A stretch of DNA of 5,973 nucleotides from Treponema sp. Lineage in GTDB: Bacteria; Spirochaetota; Spirochaetia; Treponematales; Breznakiellaceae. Below are positions 1 through 5,802 of the stretch, one piece after another. The notes under the pieces are model-generated. The model was not told the DNA's origin and did no database searches. It saw only the letters and a list, made by a program, of their open reading frames with translations. The first letter of the stretch is position 1, and each line of letters starts with the position of its first letter. Position numbers and translations under genes: made by a program. The stretch lies in NCBI GenBank assembly GCA_031261385.1, contig JAISJS010000219.1, forward strand, positions 1 through 5,973. The letters run 5' to 3'.

Positions 1-390
1 GATTTTATTTTTCTGGTAAAAATCCCAGGACAGCGAAAGAAGATGATCAAAAAGTTTTTCCCGCATTTCGGTTTCTATGCGCTGGGAAGATCCGTGGATA
101 AAATAGCGCCACAAAAACCGGCCCGCGGCAATAACTGCCATCACCGCTATCATCAAAAGACAGAGGAACAAAATATCTTTCATCTCAAAAGAAAGCGATG
201 AAATAAGGTCGACCGCACGGCGGATAAACTGGGGGATAAGTATCTGCGCCGCATCCACCGTGATAAGACAGATCAGCCCCAAAAGATACCGCAGGCGGTA
301 TTTTGACAAATACGGCAGCAGGGTTTTGAATTCTTTAAACGAGGCTTTTTTCAATTCATGCTTTTTTTCTGTTTTCTTGTCATCGCCCAT
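1..390 (-). CDS. ABC exporter, N-terminal transmembrane part (partial)
   Basis: This is the first 130 codons of a protein that continues past the left window edge, so the nucleotide-binding domain is not visible. It starts at ATG 388-390 (MGDDKKTEKK), with a charged cytosolic lead of about 30 residues. A hydrophobic helix follows at about residues 33-55 (LRYLLGLICLITVDAAQILI) and a second at about 72-93 (DILFLCLLMIAVMAVIAAG). The segment at about 96-127 (WRYFIHGSSQRIETEMREKL, then FDHLLSLSWDFYQKN) is the typical cytoplasmic extension of type IV (MsbA/MdlB/LmrA-like) half-transporters, where helices continue into the coupling region. Such proteins work as dimers in the inner membrane and export lipids, drugs or peptides; the substrate cannot be told from this part. 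The start lies 1 nt past the stop of the preceding gene and has no clear Shine-Dalgarno sequence, so translational coupling is likely. Family call is firm, function open. Confidence 0.85.
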   Translation of the reverse strand, partial: MGDDKKTEKKHELKKASFKEFKTLLPYLSKYRLRYLLGLICLITVDAAQILIPQFIRRAVDLISSLSFEMKDILFLCLLMIAVMAVIAAGRFLWRYFIHGSSQRIETEMREKLFDHLLSLSWDFYQKNKI

Positions 391-391
391 A

Positions 392-1207
392 TTATGCTTT
401 TTTGAGACTCAATTCTTCCTGTTTTTTCGAATCCGCTTCGAGTTTTGCCGACCAAATATCCAGCTTCTTTTTTACCGTCTCGGCGTCCTCCCGGTCTCCC
501 ATAATGATATGGAAACGCCGCAAGGCCGAAAGAAAAAGGATACCCTGTTTAAAGTCATCAATCCGGTTGGTAGAAAGTTCATATTTTTCCCGGTACCGGT
601 CCGCCGCCTGCATGAGCAGTTTTTTGATCAGTGCAAGATGGTACATTGTCGGCTCATAATCGGCGGCCCTGGGATCGGTATTTGCAACGGCATTTTTCAG
701 GTTGATAATATTTTTTGCCGCCGCCGCAAAACGGCCTTCCAGTTCCACAAAGGTCCATTTCCACTTGGTGTTGTCCCCGTAGGCGTCTTCAAGAAGCTTA
801 ATCGTCAAACCCAGTTTTCGCACCAAAAGATACCGCCGTCCGGCGTCCACCGACTCAATTGCCGCAAGTTTTTCCTCATAATCGGAGAAGGGCGCATCCA
901 CATAGTTACTGACCACTTCTTCAAGGTAAATGACGCTTTTGTACAGGGCCTTCCGCCCGTCGTTCAGGGCATCCTCGTTCTTTACCTTTAACACCGACTG
1001 CGACACGCCGTTTATGATGATATAATTGGAGGTGAGGTTGAGCATTTCATCCACCAGGGCAAGCTGTTTAAATACCGCACTGGCAGGATCTTTTTTTATC
1101 ACGAGGAGAATACTCTGCTCCCGTTTGAGGATAGTATCAACAGTGACTTTATAGGACTTTATTTTTTCAAAGTACTTATGACGTTCCTCATTGGAAATTT
1201 TTGCCAT
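392..1207 (-). CDS. Conserved spirochaete-type helical protein of unknown function
   Basis: A 271-residue protein that I do not recognise as any characterised family. It has no signal peptide and no convincing membrane segment, so it should be cytosolic. Composition is rich in Lys, Glu, Ala and Leu and predicts nearly all helix. Aromatic-rich spots occur at about 149-154 (WKWTFV) and 183-191 (DYEPTMYHL). The C-terminal 35 residues (about 237-271, from MGDREDAETVKKKLD) are highly charged and could form a coiled coil or a disordered tail. The start is supported by a good Shine-Dalgarno GGAGAGG at 1211-1217. The ATG overlaps the recN stop by one base (TAATG), so translation is probably coupled to recN. 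From memory a hypothetical protein sits at the same place after recN in T. pallidum (TP0443), which would argue for a real conserved gene. No function is proposed. Confidence 0.85.
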   Translation of the reverse strand: MAKISNEERHKYFEKIKSYKVTVDTILKREQSILLVIKKDPASAVFKQLALVDEMLNLTSNYIIINGVSQSVLKVKNEDALNDGRKALYKSVIYLEEVVSNYVDAPFSDYEEKLAAIESVDAGRRYLLVRKLGLTIKLLEDAYGDNTKWKWTFVELEGRFAAAAKNIINLKNAVANTDPRAADYEPTMYHLALIKKLLMQAADRYREKYELSTNRIDDFKQGILFLSALRRFHIIMGDREDAETVKKKLDIWSAKLEADSKKQEELSLKKA

Positions 1208-2964
1208 TATCCTCTCCGATTCCCATATTTTAAAAGTAAATCGTCTGCATGGGCAAGTGCCGCCTGACCCGCATCCCCGGAGAGCATACGGGCAATTTCC
1301 TGCCGCTTTTCCTCAGGCGTCAGGGAGGTAACTTCGGTATAGGTCCTTCCTTCGGCGGTTCTCTTTTCTACCTTGAGATGATTATCCGCCCGTACGGCAA
1401 TACTTGCAAGATGGGTAACACAGAAGATCTGCTTGATTGCGCCGATTTTGGTAAGGTATTCCCCGACGGCTAATGCAACCTCCCCGCCTATTCCCGTATC
1501 AATTTCATCAAAAACAAGCGTTTCATGTGAATCATTGGTTCCTGCGTTTTCCGCGGCGGAGAGCACGGTCTTAATAGCCAGCATTACCCGGGAAAGCTCC
1601 CCCCCCGAGGCAATGCGGGCAAGATCCTTTAAAGGCTCCCCGGTATTGGCGGATATCAGAAATTCTATATCCTCTGCGCCCCAGGGCCCCAGGACTATAC
1701 CGCCTCCCCCCTGCCCCTTGGGCAGCACCGCAGCGGAAAAACGGGCATTTGGCATACCCAAATGGGAAAGAATTTCCGTAATCCGCTCTCCCAGTTTCAG
1801 CGCCCCGGCCTTCCGCCGCTCTCTTATCGCAGCAGCACGGGAAGCGAGCTCCTTTTCCATGGCGGCAATTTCCGCTTTAAGTTTCTCGCGGTTTTCACCC
1901 GCCCCTGAAAGAGCCTCAATCTCCGCCTCAGCCGCCTCTTTATAGGCAAGGATCGTCTCCTCAGGCCCCTGGCCCGCATCAACTGACGGAGAACCCGCTT
2001 CCGCGGTATGCAGTGCATATTTCTTTTTAAGCCGGTGCAGCAGGGCAAGCCGTTCCTCGACCGTTTCCAGACGCGCCGGATCATAGGTCAGCCGGTCGCG
2101 GTACGATCGGAATTCTTCGGAAATATCCTCCGCCTCATAATAGAGGTCTTCAAGACGCTTTTGAATTTCACCCAGGGTAGTGTCAATAGATGCGGCATTA
2201 TCCAGACTGCTCCGCGCCCGGCGGGCAAGGCTTAAAACCGATGTCTCATCGTCAAAAAGGACGTTTCCCGCCGTGTTTACAAAGACGCTCAGTTTTTCAA
2301 AATCCCCAAGCCGCTGGGCCTCGCTTTCCAGTTCCCGGCTCTCTCCCGGCTTCGGCGCCGCCTTGCCGATCTCATCGACTGCATAGTTCAGCAATTCGAG
2401 CCGGTTATCCCTGTCCCGTTCGGAACTGAGCGACACTTCAAGCGCTTTCTTTTTGTCGGCAAGACTTAAAAAATTCCTGTTATACTCAAACGTTTCGCCC
2501 TCAAGCCCCGCAAAATGATCCAGATAGCGCCGGTGAGTTTCCTTTCGGAGCAGCGATTCATGATTATGCTGCCCGTGAAGGTCAAAAAGTATCCCCATAA
2601 AGTCGGCAAGGTCTGTGCGGGTTGCCGGAACATTCTGAATATAGATGGAGCTTTTTCCGCCGGTTTTAATGTTCCGCCTTACAATAACCCGTTCATCCTC
2701 AATGCTGATGTCCCTGTTTACAAGCCACTGGAGCGCCTCATCGTTTTTTTTGTTGATCGATATCACCGCCGTTACACTTGCCTCACCGGCGCCGGTGCGG
2801 ATCACCTCCGCATCGCTCTTTGCCCCCAGCAGAAAACTTAAACTGCCCACAATGATTGATTTCCCCGCCCCGGTCTCCCCGGAAAGGACATTAAAGCCAT
2901 TCTGAAAAGACAGCGTTATATTTTCAATAAGGGCATAATTGCGGATCGACAGTTCCTCAAGCAT
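1207..2964 (-). CDS. recN: DNA repair protein RecN (SMC-like ATPase)
   Basis: RecN is a cytosolic SMC-family ATPase that acts early in double-strand break repair by recombination, holding DNA ends or sister duplexes together. All ATPase motifs are visible. Walker A is GETGAGKS at residues 29-36. The RecN-type Q-loop segment HGQHNHESLL is at 130-139. The ABC signature SGGELSR is at 453-459. Walker B is TLVFDEID (about 482-489, D486/E487), followed by TGIGG. The switch histidine is H518 in CVTHLA. Residues about 160-390 form the charged, helical coiled-coil arm, which is short as usual for RecN. The length of 585 residues is slightly above the common 550-570. A small deviation is HLASIA after the switch histidine, where many RecN have HLPQVA. 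The start overlaps the nadK end by 8 nt (ATGCTTGA), implying coupled translation. I saw no LexA-type operator in front of it. Confidence 0.97.
   Translation of the reverse strand: MLEELSIRNYALIENITLSFQNGFNVLSGETGAGKSIIVGSLSFLLGAKSDAEVIRTGAGEASVTAVISINKKNDEALQWLVNRDISIEDERVIVRRNIKTGGKSSIYIQNVPATRTDLADFMGILFDLHGQHNHESLLRKETHRRYLDHFAGLEGETFEYNRNFLSLADKKKALEVSLSSERDRDNRLELLNYAVDEIGKAAPKPGESRELESEAQRLGDFEKLSVFVNTAGNVLFDDETSVLSLARRARSSLDNAASIDTTLGEIQKRLEDLYYEAEDISEEFRSYRDRLTYDPARLETVEERLALLHRLKKKYALHTAEAGSPSVDAGQGPEETILAYKEAAEAEIEALSGAGENREKLKAEIAAMEKELASRAAAIRERRKAGALKLGERITEILSHLGMPNARFSAAVLPKGQGGGGIVLGPWGAEDIEFLISANTGEPLKDLARIASGGELSRVMLAIKTVLSAAENAGTNDSHETLVFDEIDTGIGGEVALAVGEYLTKIGAIKQIFCVTHLASIAVRADNHLKVEKRTAEGRTYTEVTSLTPEEKRQEIARMLSGDAGQAALAHADDLLLKYGNRRG
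1211..1217 (-). promoter_or_regulatory. Ribosome binding site of the unknown gene, inside the recN 3' end
   Basis: GGAGAGG, within the last recN codons, lies just ahead of the TAATG stop/start overlap. The spacing is short for the full motif (3 nt) but normal if the GGAG part is used. Confidence 0.55.
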
Positions 2965-3850
2965 TTTCTACCCCATAAGTACCTGACCAGTTCAGCTTGG
3001 TCCGGAGCGCCTTGTAAAAATCCATCCGGTCGGAGGAAACAAGCTGGGCTTTGAACGGCGCCTGTTTAAGTATAATTCGATCCCCCGGTTCAAGGGGCTC
3101 GGTAATCTGCCCATCTACGGTAAGCAGAACTCCGCTCCGCTGATCCTGTTCAACTTCGACAATCACCGCTTCCCGCGGGGGCAGCACCATTGGCCTGTTG
3201 GAAAGAGTAAACGGGCAAATAGGATTGAGGATAATTCCTTCCATTTCGGGATCGAGAATGGGCCCCCCTGCCGCCATGGAATAGCCGGTGGACCCGGTCG
3301 GGGTGGCAAAGATCAGCCCGTCGGAACGGTAGACCCCAAGATCGATGTGTTTCTGTGAAGAAAAAAATTCTGATTTTACCCGCAGGCGTATCAGCTTGGC
3401 GATCCCCGACGCCGAAATAACCGCATCGTTCAGGCAGACGCTTTCCATGACAGAACAGCCCTGCCGTTCAACCCGCACGTTCAGCATAAAGCGCATCGAC
3501 ACACGGACCTTCCCTTCCACCCACTGCGAAAGAACCGCTGTCCATTCTTCCCGTTTTACTGCGGCAATAAACCCAAGCGTTCCCATGTTCACCGGAATGA
3601 TGGGAACCCCCGCAGGCGCCATAGACCGGGCAGCGTAGAGCACCGTTCCATCCCCCCCAAGGCTAAAGGCGATATCATACCCGCCGCTCACTTTCGTTTC
3701 AAGTTTCCCTTCAAAGGTATAGGAATGTACTTCGATTTTTCGTCTTGCAAGCTCCGTGCGAATTTCATCCGCAGCAGACGGCGCATTTTCCTTTTTAAGA
3801 TTGACAAACAGCAGAACTTTTTCAAGACGATGTGTTGTATGTTCTTCCAT
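2957..3850 (-). CDS. nadK: NAD kinase (ATP-dependent NAD+ phosphorylation to NADP+)
   Basis: NadK makes NADP+ from NAD+ and ATP (or polyphosphate) in the cytosol and is normally the only source of NADP for biosynthesis and redox defence. The 297-residue length is typical. Diagnostic motifs are GGDGT at 65-69 with catalytic Asp67, NMGTLGF at 88-94, and LND at 140-142 for the conserved NE/D that contacts NAD. The glycine-rich DGLIFATPTGSTGYS (177-191) is followed by GGPI. The motif PICPFTLSNRPMVLP lies at about 210-224, and DGQ at 246-248. The N-terminal strand KVLLFVN begins at residue 11, so the chosen ATG leaves a normal short lead. Only a weak AAGGCGG Shine-Dalgarno-like stretch lies at the aminotransferase stop, 9 nt upstream. 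The 3' end overlaps recN by 8 nt. A nadK-recN pairing is common in bacteria, so this part of the operon is ordinary. Confidence 0.96.
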   Translation of the reverse strand: MEEHTTHRLEKVLLFVNLKKENAPSAADEIRTELARRKIEVHSYTFEGKLETKVSGGYDIAFSLGGDGTVLYAARSMAPAGVPIIPVNMGTLGFIAAVKREEWTAVLSQWVEGKVRVSMRFMLNVRVERQGCSVMESVCLNDAVISASGIAKLIRLRVKSEFFSSQKHIDLGVYRSDGLIFATPTGSTGYSMAAGGPILDPEMEGIILNPICPFTLSNRPMVLPPREAVIVEVEQDQRSGVLLTVDGQITEPLEPGDRIILKQAPFKAQLVSSDRMDFYKALRTKLNWSGTYGVENA

Positions 3851-3859
3851 GCCGCCGCC

Positions 3860-4954
3860 TTAGGGGAGGGTCACGATTAATTTTGATATACGATCAACTT
3901 CTTGTGAACGAAGCCGCGGATACAGGGGAAAAAGGACCGTTCGCAGGGACAGGGAATAACTTTCCGGACACAGAACAGAATCCACCGCGCCGGATCCGAC
4001 AAGGGTATCTTCAAAGGCGCTCTCCACGGTAATTTCTTTTTTTCGGGCATAGGCCACCACATCTTTAAGGCCCGTTTCCAGAATCAGCGGGAAGGCGTAG
4101 TTGTTGTACTCCCCTTCTTCCCGGGGAATAAACCGCTTATGCCGGGTACGGAGACTCGACTGGGTAAAAACCGCGGCAATCTCCCGACGCTTTTCAATGT
4201 TCTTGGGTGATTCGCGAAACTGCACTGCCGCAAGGGCAGCATTGATATCAGGCAGGCAAAACTCCGGGGGCAGGTCGGTAAAATTACGCAGCACCGAAGC
4301 GTCCCGCCGGTTCATTGCGTATAAAAGGGCCCCTCCGCCTGAGGTAAGTATATCTTTTTCTTCGAGCCCCAGGATCGTAAAAACCCCGTGAACCGGTTCA
4401 CTGCCCTGAACCTTGTCTTTTTCCCCGTCGATAAACGCGCCGCAGCTCTGGGAAACATCCTCAATCACCGGCAGCCCCAATTCCGAGATGGCCGCAATAT
4501 CCGGCAGAAAACCCAGGGTATGATGCACCACGATACACCGGGGACTCGCAGGGAGGAAACTCTCCCCTTCCGTTGAATCAGACGCAACGCCCGCAGAATT
4601 GGCCTTTATTGCATTTTCGATAGTTTCCCGGCTCATGCACGGAAAAGCAGCCCCCACATCACAAAAAACCGGTTTTAGCCGCAATTCTTCAATAACGCGG
4701 GTATAGTACCGCGGAGACAGGGCAGAAATTAGCACCCCCTGGCCGTCTTCAAGATTCAGAGCTTTCAGAGCCAGGAAAAGCGCAATCGCCGGACTGCGAA
4801 GCGACAGACAATAATCAAAATGGAGATGTTCTTTGGCGATCTGAATTAAAAGCCGTGCTCGCTCTCCGGGCCCAATTCTATCCTCCACCATGGCGGTAAG
4901 AACCGCATCCATCTCCTTCCGCCTGATAGTAGGAGAATAGACTTCAATCTTCAT
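3860..4954 (-). CDS. Divergent DegT/DnrJ/EryC1 (SpsC-like) PLP-fold aminotransferase
   Basis: This is a 364-residue member of the DegT/DnrJ/EryC1 aminotransferase family, PLP enzymes that mostly aminate keto-sugar nucleotides. The fold is recognisable. The N-terminal segment has ALFLALKAL (58-66) and PVFCDVGAAFP (95-105). The segment VVHHTLGFLPDIAAISE (142-158) is followed by VIEDVSQSCGA (163-173), where Asp166 would bind the pyridine nitrogen. The motif GLEEKDILTSGGGALL (196-211) follows, with Lys200 in register with the Schiff-base lysine by its distance to the GG pair. Oddities are RSP (53-55) where many members have SGT/SGS, TSGGG in place of TTGEGG, and a rather weak C-terminal half. An enzyme with altered substrate, or a regulatory relative, is therefore possible. 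No sugar-nucleotide or polysaccharide genes lie nearby. The start has an AGAAGG Shine-Dalgarno inside the last codons of cheW. A related gene sits beside cheW in T. pallidum ('spsC', from memory). Fold is firm, reaction unknown. Confidence 0.83.
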   Translation of the reverse strand: MKIEVYSPTIRRKEMDAVLTAMVEDRIGPGERARLLIQIAKEHLHFDYCLSLRSPAIALFLALKALNLEDGQGVLISALSPRYYTRVIEELRLKPVFCDVGAAFPCMSRETIENAIKANSAGVASDSTEGESFLPASPRCIVVHHTLGFLPDIAAISELGLPVIEDVSQSCGAFIDGEKDKVQGSEPVHGVFTILGLEEKDILTSGGGALLYAMNRRDASVLRNFTDLPPEFCLPDINAALAAVQFRESPKNIEKRREIAAVFTQSSLRTRHKRFIPREEGEYNNYAFPLILETGLKDVVAYARKKEITVESAFEDTLVGSGAVDSVLCPESYSLSLRTVLFPLYPRLRSQEVDRISKLIVTLP

Positions 4955-4957
4955 GTA

Positions 4958-5428
4958 TTACCTTCTGAGATCGGCTATTTTCTGGAGTTCTTTTGGATTA
5001 AAAAGGTCCCTGATATCAAGAATGATGAGATACCCGTGTTCCTGCCGCACCACACCCTGAATATATTCGGCGCCGATGCCGGTAAGCATCTGCGGCGGCG
5101 GCTGTATCTCTTCTTTTTCGATGGTTACCACCCGGGAAACCCGGTCGATAATAACGCCAAGCTTCATCCCATCAATATCAATGATGATAAAGCCGGACAA
5201 AAGCTCGTCCTCTTCGGAATTCAGCACTTTTTTAAGGTGAAACCGCTTATGCAGATTGATAATGGGGATTATTTCGCTGCGCAGATTGAATATCCCCTCC
5301 ACATAGGTCGGCGCATTGGGAATTGCCCGTATAGCCTGAACCCGGACAATCTCCTTTACATCCATGATATTGATCCCGTAAAGCTCTTCCCCGAGCTGAA
5401 ATGTAACTAATTGGTTTTGTTCAGCCAT
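4958..5428 (-). CDS. cheW: Chemotaxis coupling protein CheW
   Basis: CheW is the cytosolic adaptor that bridges methyl-accepting chemoreceptors and the histidine kinase CheA in receptor arrays. The 156-residue protein is a single CheW domain of normal length. It opens with QLVTFQLGEELYGINI (6-21) and DVKEIVRV (23-30). IPNAPTYVEGIFNLR follows at 36-50, where Arg50 matches the conserved arginine (R62 in E. coli CheW) needed for the CheA/receptor interface. Next come IIPIINLHKRF (53-63), a GFIIIDIDGMKLGVIID strand pair (79-95) and the closing EYIQGVVR (121-128) with LIILDIRDLF (134-143). No response-regulator domain is fused, so it is CheW and not CheV. It is the first gene after the promoter at 5480-5508, has a GGAAGGGG Shine-Dalgarno 6 nt before ATG, and ends 3 nt before the aminotransferase start. 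No other chemotaxis gene is in the window. Confidence 0.95.
   Translation of the reverse strand: MAEQNQLVTFQLGEELYGINIMDVKEIVRVQAIRAIPNAPTYVEGIFNLRSEIIPIINLHKRFHLKKVLNSEEDELLSGFIIIDIDGMKLGVIIDRVSRVVTIEKEEIQPPPQMLTGIGAEYIQGVVRQEHGYLIILDIRDLFNPKELQKIADLRR
4961..4966 (-). promoter_or_regulatory. Ribosome binding site of the aminotransferase gene, inside the cheW 3' end
   Basis: AGAAGG encodes the last two Arg codons of CheW and stands 6 nt before the ATG at 4952-4954, past the cheW TAA. The site fixes the start and suggests that translation of the two genes is linked. Confidence 0.6.
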
Positions 5429-5434
5429 GGCAAA

Positions 5435-5442
5435 CCCCTTCC
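5435..5442 (-). promoter_or_regulatory. cheW ribosome binding site
   Basis: GGAAGGGG on the minus strand lies 6 nt upstream of the ATG at 5426-5428. It supports this start over any downstream in-frame codon. Confidence 0.65.
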
Positions 5443-5479
5443 GTATCCTTTAAAGGGAAGCAAAAACACCCTTTTTATT

Positions 5480-5508
5480 AGTATACCATCGAATCTTTTC
5501 TTCTGCAA
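5480..5508 (-). promoter_or_regulatory. Sigma70-type promoter with extended -10 for the cheW operon
   Basis: Reading the minus strand, a -35-like TTGCAG (5503-5508) is followed after exactly 17 nt by TATACT (5480-5485), five of six bases to the -10 consensus. The TGG directly in front gives an extended -10 (TGnTATACT), which can compensate for the weak -35 that matches only in TTG. Transcription would start near 5473, leaving a leader of about 45 nt before the cheW ATG. It is the only clear promoter seen for the six minus-strand genes. A flagellar sigma28-type promoter was looked for and not seen. Confidence 0.7.
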
Positions 5509-5551
5509 GTCCACCGCGGGGAAGATCGCAAGCCCGCTGGGCATTAATCTG

Positions 5552-5568
5552 CACCCGTTCCCACTCCG
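5552..5568 (+). other. Segment resembling the conserved 5' part of 5S rRNA
   Basis: CACCCGTTCCCACTCCG differs by one base from the bacterial 5S consensus CACCCGTTCCCATTCCG as I remember it. It is not followed by the expected GAACACGGAAGTTAAG, so it is not an intact 5S gene. It lies 19 nt from the left end of copy 1 (5587), which itself resembles a 5S 3' terminus on the opposite strand. The resemblance could be chance. Positions 5509-5551 show nothing else beyond a short GCCC-gct-GGGC hairpin at 5532-5542. Confidence 0.3.
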
Positions 5569-5576
5569 CATTTTTT

Positions 5577-5759
5577 AAATAAAAAAGCCTGGCAACGTCC
5601 GGGGCCCTGTTACCTTATTCATGGTGTTACCATACTTGGGGCCCACGCGGTGTTACCGCTTTTCAACAACGCGCTCAATAATTCGCGCGCTTCTTTGCGC
5701 GCCTACTTTCCCACCGTAGTCGGTTCCCCGCTAAGGGGTGGGAAAGTAGGCAGGGTATC
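5577..5759. repeat. Structured repeat element, copy 1 (about 183 bp)
   Basis: This is the first of two tandem, diverged copies. Blocks identical to copy 2 are 5577-5609 (33 nt), 5638-5649 (GGGGCCCACGCG), 5695-5715 (21 nt) and 5727-5746 (20 nt). The sequences between them differ greatly. Inside are small hairpins: ATGGT-gtt-ACCAT (5621-5633), GCGGT-gtt-ACCGC (5647-5659) and GCGCGC-ttcttt-GCGCGC (5685-5702). A 15-bp inverted repeat closes the element (5701-5751). GGGGCCC occurs at 5601 and 5638. There is no open reading frame of note. On the minus strand the left end reads GGACGTTGCCAGGC followed by TTTTTTATTT. It could be a mobile repeat, a structured RNA or 5S-derived debris; the class is not recognised. 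Confidence 0.75.
5701..5751. repeat. Perfect 15-bp inverted repeat with a 21-nt loop
   Basis: GCCTACTTTCCCACC (5701-5715) pairs fully with GGTGGGAAAGTAGGC (5737-5751). The loop contains a competing hairpin CCCC-gctaa-GGGG (5726-5738). There is no T tract after either arm, so it is not a classical intrinsic terminator. The arm sequence GTGGGAAAGTAGG resembles the loop E / helix IV region of spirochaete-type 5S rRNA, as remembered. Confidence 0.9.
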
Positions 5760-5764
5760 AAGGG

Positions 5765-5802
5765 TTTTTATTTTTGAAGGGGAATCCCTTCAAAAATAAA
5801 AA
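5765..5802. repeat. Perfect 17-bp inverted repeat with 4-nt loop, between the two repeat copies
   Basis: Positions 5765-5781 (TTTTTATTTTTGAAGGG) pair base for base with 5786-5802 around the loop GAAT. The GC part of the stem is innermost. The outer part is T-rich before and A-rich after on either strand, so the U tract needed for intrinsic termination is on the wrong side. The right arm runs into the left end of copy 2. The left arm has no counterpart in front of copy 1, where 5571-5586 is only an imperfect A/T inverted stretch. Confidence 0.9.

Noticed and set aside
260..991. Plus-strand open frame of 243 codons
   Set aside because: It is antisense to the exporter start and to the unknown gene, and its Phe-rich composition is what the reverse of Lys/Glu-rich genes gives. 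The minus-strand genes have proper starts and coupling.
1433..1945. Plus-strand open frame of 170 codons opposite recN
   Set aside because: It lies entirely antisense to the ATPase-bearing recN frame, has Ser/Pro/Arg-rich shadow composition and matches no family.
5571..5609. Possible minus-strand intrinsic terminator at the left end of copy 1 (GCCAGGC then TTTTTTATTT)
   Set aside because: The T tract is good but no convincing GC stem ends next to it; only 3-bp pairings are possible nearby. The same holds for copy 2.
5774..5802. Plus-strand promoter-like TTGAAG-17 nt-TAAAAA
   Set aside because: The match is 4/6 in each box, arises from the A/T-rich arms of the perfect inverted repeat, and no gene follows in the window.
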